Below the pieces are notes generated by a model. That model searched no databases. It worked only from the letters and a program-made list of their open reading frames with translations, and was not told the DNA's origin. The translations under genes were made by a program, and so were the position numbers. A stretch of DNA of 8,339 bases from positions 1-8,339 of the forward strand of contig JAQVKR010000096.1 of NCBI GenBank assembly GCA_028694565.1, read 5' to 3'. The stretch's first letter is position 1, and every line of letters starts with the position of its first letter. Below are positions 1 to 4,510 of the stretch, in pieces. The DNA is from Gammaproteobacteria bacterium. GTDB taxonomy: Bacteria > Pseudomonadota > Gammaproteobacteria > DSM-26407.

Positions 1-347
1 TGTTCATCGCCCACGTGGCCTACGACGTGCTGCACGCCGTTTCGGTGATGCTGGTGACCAGCTTCTTCACCACCGACGGCGACTCGGTGGCGCGCATCAA
101 GGGCGCCACCAACCTGCTCATGAGCGGCCGCTACGCCATGATGAGCGACCTCTTCCGCCACGTCTTCGGCGAGCCCTGCCCGGGACCGGCGGAAATCGGG
201 CTCGCGCCCGCCTACCACATCGCCGACCGGCGCATCGAGGCGGCCCTGCTGGAAGCGCGCGCGCAGGCGGGTGCAAGCCGGGTGGCGGACGCCGCGGCCT
301 ACCGCGCCCGCACCGACCTGCCCTTCGTGTTCGCCGCGGGGGAGTGA
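1..347 (+). CDS. Unrecognised protein, 3' end only
   Basis: The frame is open from base 3 at the left edge (first residues FIAHVAYDVLHAV) to the TGA at 345-347, about 114 residues. The true start lies outside the window; the GTG at 15 is only the first internal start-like codon. The visible part has a hydrophobic stretch near its beginning (AVSVMLVTSFF), then a mixed helical region (GRYAMMSDLFRHVFGE) and an Ala/Arg-rich C-terminal third. I see no catalytic motif or known family signature and assign no function. The stop codon is 4 nt before the next ATG, and that gene's ribosome binding site lies inside the last codons here, so the two are probably co-transcribed and translationally coupled. 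Confidence is for this being a real coding region. Confidence 0.7.
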   Translation, partial: FIAHVAYDVLHAVSVMLVTSFFTTDGDSVARIKGATNLLMSGRYAMMSDLFRHVFGEPCPGPAEIGLAPAYHIADRRIEAALLEARAQAGASRVADAAAYRARTDLPFVFAAGE

Positions 348-351
348 ACCC

Positions 352-591
352 ATGAAGACCTTCTCTCCCTGCCGCGGCCGCGAGCACTGCACCGAGGACG
401 GCGGCCGCTGCCGCGGCTGCGGGCGCAGCCACGCCGAGATCGAACTGACCCGCGAGTTGATAGGCGAACTGGCCGAGATCTGCTCGGCGTTCGGCTATGG
501 AGCCGATGAGGACGAGGCGTTCATGCGCTACGTGGCGGAGAAGGCGTTGAAGAAAAAGCGCCGCATGGACAGCGGGGCATCCGGCCTCTGA
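352..591 (+). CDS. Small cysteine-rich DUF1289-like protein
   Basis: A 79-residue protein. The ATG at 352 is chosen because a purine-rich Shine-Dalgarno (GGGGGAG, about 338-344) sits 7-8 nt upstream; an in-frame ATG at 271 would overlap the upstream gene by 77 nt. The N-terminal third holds four cysteines, Cys7, Cys13, Cys20 and Cys23 (C-x5-C-x6-C-x2-C), ending RCRGCGRSHAEIE. This resembles DUF1289 proteins, where a CxGCGR-x-EI motif is typical and metal or Fe-S binding has been suggested. The first cysteine spacing differs from the usual C-x3-C, so membership is probable, not certain. A helical segment follows (residues 28-68) with a fifth cysteine at 44 and a basic KKKRR patch at 67-71. It is the last gene of a (+) unit; the next gene is convergent, 23 bp away. 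Cellular role unknown. Confidence 0.7.
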   Translation: MKTFSPCRGREHCTEDGGRCRGCGRSHAEIELTRELIGELAEICSAFGYGADEDEAFMRYVAEKALKKKRRMDSGASGL

Positions 592-614
592 CGCCTCCGC
601 CCCGTCGCGGCACG

Positions 615-989
615 TCAGGGCCGCCGCCGGGCATCGCGCGCGGGCAGGAACAGCGGGGCCGCCAGGGCCACCGCCGGGCCCGCGCCAAGCGCCACCCACA
701 GCCACCAGCCATCCGCCTCTCCGCGCCAGGGCAGAAGCAGCAGCGTCATGCCCGCCAGCCAACCCGCCAGCCCGAGGGCGAACCGGCGCCGCAACGGCGC
801 CTCGCCCGCGCGGGCCCTGGCGTATGCGCGGAGCGTCTGCAGCGGAACGGCGTAGACCGGCAGGAAGAGGGTGAACAGCAGCAGCCCCCCCGCCAACCGC
901 CAGGAACCGTAGGGGATCACCACGGCGAGCACGAACAGCGACCAGCCGCCGCCCAGGATCAGTGCGGTACGATTTTCGGAGAGATTCAT
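615..989 (-). CDS. Small integral membrane protein, four predicted TM helices
   Basis: A 124-residue protein read on the minus strand from the ATG at 989. Four hydrophobic segments are visible: residues about 9-27 (ALILGGGWSLFVLAVV), 33-51 (AGGLLLFTLFLPVYAVPL), 71-88 (ALGLAGWLAGMTLLLLP) and 96-115 (WLWVALGAGPAVALAAPLFL). A basic cytoplasmic-type loop (RAYARARAGEAPLRRR) separates helices 2 and 3 and the C-terminus is basic (RDARRRP), which suggests both termini face the cytoplasm. The start is uncertain: an in-frame ATG at 995 and a GTG at 1079 are alternatives, none with a clear Shine-Dalgarno; 989 is preferred because residues encoded further upstream are Arg/Gly/Pro-rich and unlike a membrane protein N-terminus. 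No family is recognised and no function is assigned. It converges on the DUF1289-like gene. Confidence 0.6.
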   Translation of the reverse strand: MNLSENRTALILGGGWSLFVLAVVIPYGSWRLAGGLLLFTLFLPVYAVPLQTLRAYARARAGEAPLRRRFALGLAGWLAGMTLLLLPWRGEADGWWLWVALGAGPAVALAAPLFLPARDARRRP

Positions 990-1187
990 TGGCATGCGGC
1001 TGCGTTGTCCGGGGCCGCGGCCTCCCTTGCGCGGCGAAAAAGGTCGGACATCCCTGTCCGCAAGAGGCAGGCATGACACCGGGACGGGAATTGCGCGTCT
1101 GCGACCACGGTCCCGTCCATTCGGTGACCGCGGCCATGACGGTAACGCCCCTCTGTGACTCCCCGATGAACCCCGGGCCGGACCGGG

Positions 1188-1205
1188 CCGGTCATACCCC
1201 GGTCA
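1188..1205. repeat. Two direct repeats CCGGTCA at 11-bp spacing
   Basis: CCGGTCA occurs at 1188-1194 and 1199-1205, one helical turn apart, and both copies continue as YA (CCGGTCATA, CCGGTCACA). The first copy also forms the right arm of an odd palindrome GACCGG-G-CCGGTC (1181-1193). They sit about 60-80 bp upstream of the DUF2934 start, where tandem operator half-sites could lie. In this GC-rich sequence chance occurrence is a real possibility. Confidence 0.25.
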
Positions 1206-1210
1206 CATGG

Positions 1211-1237
1211 CCCCGGTAAAGAGGGCTCTTTCCGGGG
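1211..1237 (+). promoter_or_regulatory. Stable leader hairpin upstream of the DUF2934 gene
   Basis: The arms are CCCCGG (1211-1216) plus AAAGA (1218-1222), pairing with TCTTT (1227-1231) plus CCGGGG (1232-1237): 11 base pairs with one bulged T at 1217 and a GGGC loop. It ends 29 nt before the ATG at 1267 and 14 nt before the Shine-Dalgarno. No T-run follows, so it is not an intrinsic terminator. It is more likely a 5' UTR element affecting mRNA stability or translation, or part of an unseen promoter region. Confidence 0.45.
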
Positions 1238-1266
1238 AGTGCAACCAGGACGGGGAGGAATTCAGA

Positions 1267-1608
1267 ATGACCAAGACCACCGATTCAACGCCCACGGCCC
1301 GCGGCGGCAAGGCGGCTCCTGCGGCGAAAATCAAGGCCGGTGCCGGGAAACCCGCCGCCGCCCGCGCGGACACGCCCCCCGCGGCGGGAAGCGGGGCGGC
1401 GGACAAGCCCGCGTCGCGCAAGCGGACCACGGCGCCGAGCCGCCGCAGCACGTCCCGGCCGACGCCGGTCACGCTGCGCCGGGTACGCGAAATGATCGCC
1501 GAGGCGGCCTACGTCAAAGCCGAGTCGCGGGGCTTCTCGCCGGACGGCTGCCTGGATGACTGGCTCGAGGCCGAACGCGAGGTGGAGGGCCGCCTGCTCT
1601 TACGCTGA
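1267..1608 (+). CDS. DUF2934 domain protein with basic Ala/Pro/Lys-rich N-terminal tail
   Basis: A 113-residue protein. The ATG at 1267 has a good Shine-Dalgarno (GGGGAGGA, 1252-1259) about 7 nt upstream. Residues 1-66 are low complexity and rich in Ala, Lys, Pro, Thr and Arg (for example GGKAAPAAKIKAGAGKPAAA and RKRTTAPSRRSTSRP), probably disordered and strongly basic, similar in composition to histone H1-like bacterial tails. Residues about 70-110 match the DUF2934 pattern: a helix (VREMIAEAAYVKAESRGF), a turn (SPDGC), then the hallmark LDDWLEAEREVEGRLL. DUF2934 proteins are short proteobacterial proteins of unknown function, often with such tails. The tail could bind nucleic acid, which is inference from composition only. 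It stands alone as a transcription unit between a divergent membrane gene and a long non-coding stretch. Confidence 0.85.
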   Translation: MTKTTDSTPTARGGKAAPAAKIKAGAGKPAAARADTPPAAGSGAADKPASRKRTTAPSRRSTSRPTPVTLRRVREMIAEAAYVKAESRGFSPDGCLDDWLEAEREVEGRLLLR

Positions 1609-1642
1609 CGGCGCACCGGGCGCGGGAGGATTGCGCTGCGGC

Positions 1643-1662
1643 GTCCCGGTTGCCCCCGGGAC
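1643..1662 (+). terminator. GC-rich hairpin after the DUF2934 gene
   Basis: GTCCCGG (1643-1649) pairs with CCGGGAC (1656-1662) around a 6-nt loop: a perfect 7-bp stem beginning 34 nt after the TGA. No T-run follows (the next bases are GGGCCCC), so it is not a classical intrinsic terminator. It may protect the mRNA 3' end or act together with Rho. Confidence 0.35.
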
Positions 1663-1773
1663 GGGCCCCGCGGAGACCCGCCCGGCCCCCGCGCCATCCC
1701 GCGCGCCGCATTGGAGCGCGCCGCCAATCATTTGTTTGTCATAGCAATTTTTAGCCCCCGCCTTGACCGCCGC

Positions 1774-1789
1774 GGCCGGCATGCCGGCC
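1774..1789. repeat. Perfect 16-bp palindrome
   Basis: GGCCGGCA followed directly by TGCCGGCC is an uninterrupted 16-bp inverted repeat centred between 1781 and 1782. It lies in non-coding DNA, about 97 bp upstream of the FNR-type box. With no loop it looks more like a protein-binding site or restriction-type palindrome than an RNA hairpin. GC-rich genomes produce GGCC-type palindromes fairly often, so significance is uncertain. Confidence 0.35.
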
Positions 1790-1870
1790 TCACGGCCCCA
1801 ACACCCTGGCCCGGCCCGGGCAATTCCGTTCTGTGGCATATCGACAACGGCATGACAATTTAACTAACGC

Positions 1871-1912
1871 TTGACTTTCATCAAGATAGAGCTATTTTCT
1901 TAGTTGTATAGT
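1871..1912 (+). promoter_or_regulatory. FNR/Anr-type class II promoter
   Basis: TTGAC-TTTC-ATCAA at 1871-1884 matches the FNR/Anr consensus TTGAT-N4-ATCAA at 9 of 10 conserved bases. Exactly 22 bp further on is TATAGT (1907-1912), a good -10 box. If transcription starts at G1919, the operator is centred at -41.5, the classic class II activator position, and no -35 box is needed. A second arrangement is also visible: TTGACT (1871-1876) can serve as a -35 for TATTTT (1893-1898) with a 16-bp spacer, which FNR binding would block. The box lies in an AT-rich island (about 1855-1930) unlike the surrounding DNA. It reads into the 63-residue protein starting at 1985. Confidence 0.7.
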
Positions 1913-1919
1913 TCATTTG

Positions 1920-1935
1920 TGTCGTCAGAACGACA
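1920..1935 (+). promoter_or_regulatory. 5'-end hairpin of the predicted FNR-dependent mRNA
   Basis: TGTCGT (1920-1925) pairs with ACGACA (1930-1935) around a CAGA tetraloop. If the start site is at 1919 as the FNR box predicts, the hairpin sits at the extreme 5' end of the transcript, a position known to stabilise mRNAs. It could alternatively be an operator overlapping the start site. Confidence 0.35.
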
Positions 1936-1984
1936 ACGCGATGCCTAATTGAGACAATACGGCCGCAACTTGAGGAGCTGCATC

Positions 1985-2176
1985 ATGGACCACCCCGACC
2001 CCGAACCCCGGAGCGAAGCCGAAGTCCTGCGCGAGATCCACGATCTCGAGTATCTCGCCGCCGATTACCGCACCGCCCCCGTCTGCCGTCCCCGCCTGGA
2101 GTTCCTGCGCAGACTGCTGGCCGCCATCCGCGACGGCCACCCGGACCGCTGGGCCGACTACACCCCCACGCACTGA
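1985..2176 (+). CDS. 63-residue unknown protein behind an FNR-type promoter
   Basis: The ATG at 1985 is preceded by a strong Shine-Dalgarno GAGGAG (1972-1977) at 7-nt spacing; an in-frame upstream ATT/GTG-type start is not supported. The product is small, acidic at its N-terminus (MDHPDPEPRSEAE) and mainly helical: one helix at about residues 10-28 (EAEVLREIHDLEYLAADYR) and a second at about 36-49 (RPRLEFLRRLLAAIRDG), ending in WADYTPTH. There is a single cysteine (Cys34), no signal peptide and no membrane segment, so it is probably cytosolic. No family is recognised. The only clue to role is the upstream FNR/Anr-type promoter, which suggests expression under oxygen limitation. Confidence 0.75.
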   Translation: MDHPDPEPRSEAEVLREIHDLEYLAADYRTAPVCRPRLEFLRRLLAAIRDGHPDRWADYTPTH

Positions 2177-2295
2177 CGGCGGCCCCCCCGGCAGTCATCG
2201 GCGCGCGGGCGTTGTCGCGCCTGCGCACCGCGACCGTGCCCTTGCCCCGGCGGCCTGCCTGAACCTTCCCCACGCCCCAAATACCCCGGAATTAT

Positions 2296-2323
2296 TGCTA
2301 TATTGACGCGGGCGGCCGTCAAT
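2296..2323 (+). promoter_or_regulatory. Extended -10 promoter overlapped by an inverted repeat, before the GNAT gene
   Basis: TGCTATATT (2296-2304) is an extended -10 element (TGn plus 5 of 6 bases of TATAAT); no good -35 is visible 17 bp upstream, as is common for extended -10 promoters. The start site would be near 2311. An inverted repeat ATTGACG-N8-CGTCAAT (2302-2308 / 2317-2323) spans the end of the -10 box and the start site, where a repressor dimer would block transcription. Leader to the GTG at 2360 is about 49 nt. Confidence 0.45.
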
Positions 2324-2359
2324 GATGGCGGCCAAACAGACGACAGGGGGAAGCGCCGG

Positions 2360-3010
2360 GTGCCAGACCGCAAACCGCCCATCGATCTGCCGATGCTCGA
2401 GCTCAGCCCGGACACTGTCCGCTTCGAGTTCAGCATGGCCATTGCCTGCGATGATCCGCACCTCGACTACGTGACCCGCTTCAAGGGTGTCGCGCTGCTG
2501 GACGATCCCGACGCGGAAGCCCCTCTCGAGCTCTGCCAGGCCGAGGGACATCGCCTCAATTTCTGCGACGCCCTGAACCAGGGGATCGATCTCGAACAGC
2601 TCTTCGACTCGCTGAGCGCGGAACTGTCCGATTTCTACGGCGTGGCCTTCCAGCCGGATGGCAGCGGCCGCGTGCGCACGTCCCACGGCACCCATCCCGC
2701 CGGGGAGGTCTGCAACCTGGTCTACGTGGACCGGATCGAGGTTCGTCCGGAGGCCCGGGGGATGGGCATCGGCAGCCGCATAGTGCGCCGGCTGGTGCGG
2801 GCACTCGACGCCGGCGACAGCCTGGTGGCGCTGAAGGCATTTCCCCTCGCCGACGCGGGGGAGGAACAGAGCCGGGAGGCGCACGAGATGCGGCTCCGGC
2901 GGGTGAAGCGCTTCTACAGCGAACTGGGCTTCGAGCCGGTGGGCGAGGAGTTCATGGTGGCCGACGCCCGGGCATTCAAGTCGCGCCCCCGCAAACCTGC
3001 GGAAACATGA
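2360..3010 (+). CDS. GNAT-family N-acetyltransferase
   Basis: A 216-residue protein from the GTG at 2360, chosen because a Shine-Dalgarno (AGGGGGAAG, 2345-2353) sits 6 nt upstream; an in-frame TTG at 2303 lies inside the likely promoter, and an ATG at 2393 lacks such a site. The C-terminal half carries the GNAT fold: the beta4 strand and motif A (VDRIEVRPEARGMGIGSRIVRRL, with the acetyl-CoA pyrophosphate loop RGMGIG at residues 133-138), and a motif B-like end (RVKRFYSELGFEPVGEEFMV, about 181-200). The N-terminal 100 residues are acidic, have no recognised domain and probably form the acceptor side. The substrate cannot be predicted. Family members transfer an acetyl group from acetyl-CoA to an amine. 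It is followed 92 nt later by a HAMP membrane protein with its own candidate promoter, so it is probably monocistronic. Confidence 0.85.
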   Translation: MPDRKPPIDLPMLELSPDTVRFEFSMAIACDDPHLDYVTRFKGVALLDDPDAEAPLELCQAEGHRLNFCDALNQGIDLEQLFDSLSAELSDFYGVAFQPDGSGRVRTSHGTHPAGEVCNLVYVDRIEVRPEARGMGIGSRIVRRLVRALDAGDSLVALKAFPLADAGEEQSREAHEMRLRRVKRFYSELGFEPVGEEFMVADARAFKSRPRKPAET

Positions 3011-3057
3011 CGCCGTTCATGCCAGTTTTCATGCGCTGAGCGCGTCCCGGACGGTTG

Positions 3058-3066
3058 TGCTATCTT
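3058..3066 (+). promoter_or_regulatory. Candidate extended -10 promoter for the HAMP protein gene
   Basis: TGCTATCTT (3058-3066) has the TGn extension and 4 of 6 bases of TATAAT. No convincing -35 lies 16-18 bp upstream; that area instead holds an odd palindrome CGTCC-C-GGACG (3043-3053). The start site would be near 3073, giving a 30-nt leader. Similar in style to the GNAT promoter upstream. Confidence 0.35.
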
Positions 3067-3102
3067 CACCGGAACCGAACACGGACTGTCAGGAAGGCCC
3101 TC

Positions 3103-3636
3103 ATGGCTGAAGAACGAAGACACCAACTCTTCGTCAACAAACAGTTCCAGTACCGCTACATCCTGCTCACCGCCTCCATCGCCATCATCCTGGTCAACGC
3201 GCTCACCGTGATCGGGATTCTCCTCTACGGTCCCCACATCAAAGGCGGCATCGCCTGGTACCACACCGCGATACTGGCGGCGATCGAGGCGGCTCTGCTG
3301 CTGGCGGTGTTCTACTTCAGCGCCCGGGAGAGCCATCGCCTGGCCGGACCGATGTTCGCCATCAACCGCCGGCTCGAGCGCCTGGGCGACGGCGATCTCC
3401 ACAGCCGGCTCAGCCTCCGGCAGGGCGATCATTTCCACGAAATCGCCGAGGCGCTGAACAGCAGCGTGGGAATGTTGCGCCAACGGATCGAAACGATAGC
3501 GTCGCTCGTCGACATCCTGAACCACCACACGGATCCGGACGGCGAGGCGGGGCGGGCGCTGGCGCGCCTGCGGGTGGAGCTTGAGCACCTGGAAAGCGCG
3601 CCGCCACCGGACTCCGGGACTGCCGCACGCCGATGA
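3103..3636 (+). CDS. Two-TM HAMP domain protein without an output domain
   Basis: A 177-residue inner-membrane protein. The ATG at 3103 has Shine-Dalgarno AGGAAGG (3091-3097) 5 nt upstream. Order: a short cytoplasmic N-terminus with basic and aromatic residues (RRHQLFVNKQFQYRY), TM1 about 20-42, a very short periplasmic loop (GPHIKGGIAWYH), TM2 about 53-73, then a HAMP domain about 75-130, recognisable from the conserved proline in RLAGPMFAINRRLERLGDGDL and the second helix GDHFHEIAEALNSSVGMLRQR. After HAMP comes a possible coiled coil (131-165) and a Pro/Ala tail. There is no methyl-accepting, histidine kinase, GGDEF or EAL domain; at this length it cannot be a truncated kinase unless the downstream part was lost, and no remnant is visible after 3636. 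It may transmit signals by pairing with a partner protein. Followed by a pilin gene in the same direction. Confidence 0.8.
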   Translation: MAEERRHQLFVNKQFQYRYILLTASIAIILVNALTVIGILLYGPHIKGGIAWYHTAILAAIEAALLLAVFYFSARESHRLAGPMFAINRRLERLGDGDLHSRLSLRQGDHFHEIAEALNSSVGMLRQRIETIASLVDILNHHTDPDGEAGRALARLRVELEHLESAPPPDSGTAARR

Positions 3637-3711
3637 ACGGCCATGGACCAGCCGCGGATCCGGCCGGGTGATTCACCGCAAGGCGGACAGGTGATGGGGG
3701 ATCTGAATACG

Positions 3712-4137
3712 ATGCGTCCCGTCAATCAAGGATTCACCATCATTGAGCTCATGATGGTCGTCGCAATCGTCAGCATCCTGGCCATCATCGCCATTCCCGC
3801 CTATATCGAGTACACCTCGCGCGCCAGGATCAGCGAGGCGCTGGTTTTCGCCGACGAGACCCGTACCACCGTCAGCGACTATTTCTTCTTTCACGGCCAG
3901 GTCTGGCCCGGCAACAACGCCGAAGCCGGACTGGGACCCAGGGCCAGCTATGCCAGGAAGTTCATCAGCGGCATCGAGGTCAAGGCGAACGGCGTGATAT
4001 GGGTCGAGCTGTCGTTCTCGCCGCTGACCGGTGAATCGGTCATTTTCTCCCCCGACTACGACGGGCATCGCATCGCCTGGGGCTGCAGCGGCAGCGCGGG
4101 CATCCCGACCCGCTTCCTGCCGGCGAGCTGCAGATAG
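3712..4137 (+). CDS. pilA: Type IVa prepilin (major-pilin-like)
   Basis: A 141-residue prepilin from the ATG at 3712, chosen because it gives the usual short leader MRPVNQG; GGGGGA (3696-3701) lies 10 nt upstream. In-frame ATGs at 3643 and 3694 would give overlong leaders. The class III signal is clear: cleavage after Gly7, Phe at mature position 1, Glu at mature position 5 (Glu12), then a hydrophobic helix (GFTIIELMMVVAIVSILAII, AIPAYIEY). PilD would cleave and N-methylate it, and the mature 134-residue subunit would assemble into type IV pili. Cys125 and Cys140 near the C-terminus probably form the D-region disulfide. Length and disulfide fit PilA-like pilins better than minor pilins such as FimT or PilE-like pseudopilins, but no other pilus gene is in the window. 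It lies 75 nt after the HAMP gene and may share its transcript; no separate promoter is visible. Confidence 0.85.
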   Translation: MRPVNQGFTIIELMMVVAIVSILAIIAIPAYIEYTSRARISEALVFADETRTTVSDYFFFHGQVWPGNNAEAGLGPRASYARKFISGIEVKANGVIWVELSFSPLTGESVIFSPDYDGHRIAWGCSGSAGIPTRFLPASCR

Positions 4138-4190
4138 GGGCCGGCGGCCCATCCGTCCCCCGCGAGCCGGCCTGCTTCCGGCGGGCAGCG

Positions 4191-4216
4191 GCGCCACGGC
4201 GTCAGCAGCGTGGCGC
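4191..4216 (+). terminator. Hairpin downstream of the pilin gene
   Basis: GCGCCACG (4191-4198) and CGTGGCGC (4209-4216) form a perfect 8-bp stem with a 10-nt loop, 53 nt after the pilin stop. A smaller hairpin GGGCC-GGC-GGCCC directly follows the stop (4138-4150). Neither has a T-run. The likely roles are mRNA 3' end protection or Rho-assisted termination before the convergent tRNA gene. The rest of 4138-4256 shows nothing else. Confidence 0.35.
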
Positions 4217-4256
4217 GCGGGAAAGGCAACAGGGAGAGACGGACGACAAAAGAGGG

Positions 4257-4291
4257 CGACAAAAGAAAAGGGGTCGCTTTCGCAACCCCTT
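4257..4291 (-). terminator. Intrinsic terminator of the tRNA-Arg gene
   Basis: On the minus strand AAGGGGTTGC (4291-4282) pairs with GCGACCCCTT (4277-4268) around a GAAA tetraloop (4281-4278): a 10-bp stem with one T-G wobble. It is followed by a T-rich run TTTTCTTTT overlapping the stem base. It starts 6 nt after the encoded CCA end of the tRNA. A textbook Rho-independent terminator. Confidence 0.9.
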
Positions 4292-4297
4292 GGTTTC

Positions 4298-4374
4298 TGG
4301 CGCGCCCGGCACGATTCGAACGTGCGACCGCCTGGTTCGTAGCCAGGTACTCTATCCAGCTGAGCTACGGGCGC
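4298..4374 (-). tRNA. tRNA-Arg (anticodon ACG)
   Basis: A 77-nt cloverleaf on the minus strand including an encoded CCA. The acceptor stem GCGCCCG/CGGGCGC is perfect, with discriminator G. D-arm is GCTC-AGCTGGATA-GAGT, the anticodon arm CCTGG-CTACGAA-CCAGG, variable loop CGGTC, and T-arm GCACG-TTCGAAT-CGTGC. The anticodon ACG becomes ICG after TadA deamination and reads CGU, CGC and CGA. D-arm, anticodon loop and T-loop match the E. coli tRNA-Arg(ACG) pattern as I remember it. It has its own promoter and terminator, so it is a single-gene unit. I see no duplicated 3' end nearby that would mark an integrated element. Confidence 0.97.
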
Positions 4375-4390
4375 CTTGCTGAGGTGCGGT

Positions 4391-4419
4391 ATTCTCCGCA
4401 TTCGGGGCGGCTGTGTCAA
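4391..4419 (-). promoter_or_regulatory. Sigma-70 promoter of tRNA-Arg
   Basis: On the minus strand a perfect -35 TTGACA (4419-4414) is followed by a 17-bp spacer and GAGAAT (4396-4391), 4 of 6 bases of TATAAT. The start site would be near 4384, about 10 nt before the mature tRNA. The bases between -10 and start (ACCGCA) are GC-rich, like stringently controlled stable-RNA promoters. Confidence 0.75.
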
Positions 4420-4510
4420 CAAGCGGGCATGCTTTCGCGCGGCCGGGTTCGAGTTCCCGGGGGGAAATCGGCCCGAGGCCGGTCTCCCGCGGCCGGCGGG
4501 GGCGTCGGCC

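Noticed and set aside
1037..1060. On the minus strand, CGGACA-GGGA-TGTCCG is followed after 3 nt by TTTTT, resembling a terminator or attenuator in the leader of the membrane protein gene.
   Set aside because: The stem is only 6 bp, the T-run is short and not directly attached, and no minus-strand transcription unit to its right is evident.
990..1266. Looked for a sigma-70 or sigma-54 promoter pair for the divergent membrane protein and DUF2934 genes.
   Set aside because: No -35/-10 or -24/-12 pair of acceptable quality was found; only the repeats and hairpin noted elsewhere.
1600..1839. A 79-codon minus-strand open frame in the spacer after the DUF2934 gene.
   Set aside because: It overlaps the 3' end of the DUF2934 gene, crosses the hairpin and the 16-bp palindrome, and shows neither a ribosome binding site nor a recognisable sequence.
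2195..2884. A 229-codon minus-strand open frame opposite the GNAT gene (and another at 2914-3588 opposite the HAMP gene).
   Set aside because: Both are complements of genes with clear motifs and Shine-Dalgarno sites; no start signals on the minus strand.
3673..4422. A 249-codon minus-strand open frame opposite the pilin.
   Set aside because: It runs through the tRNA-Arg gene, its terminator and the pilin complement, and the translation has no family features.
4443..4460. CCGGG-TTCGAGTT-CCCGG resembles a tRNA T-arm next to the tRNA-Arg gene, possibly a tRNA relic or attachment site.
   Set aside because: The loop is 8 nt instead of 7, the base that should be C61 is T, no acceptor or anticodon stem is found around it, and it does not match the tRNA-Arg 3' end.
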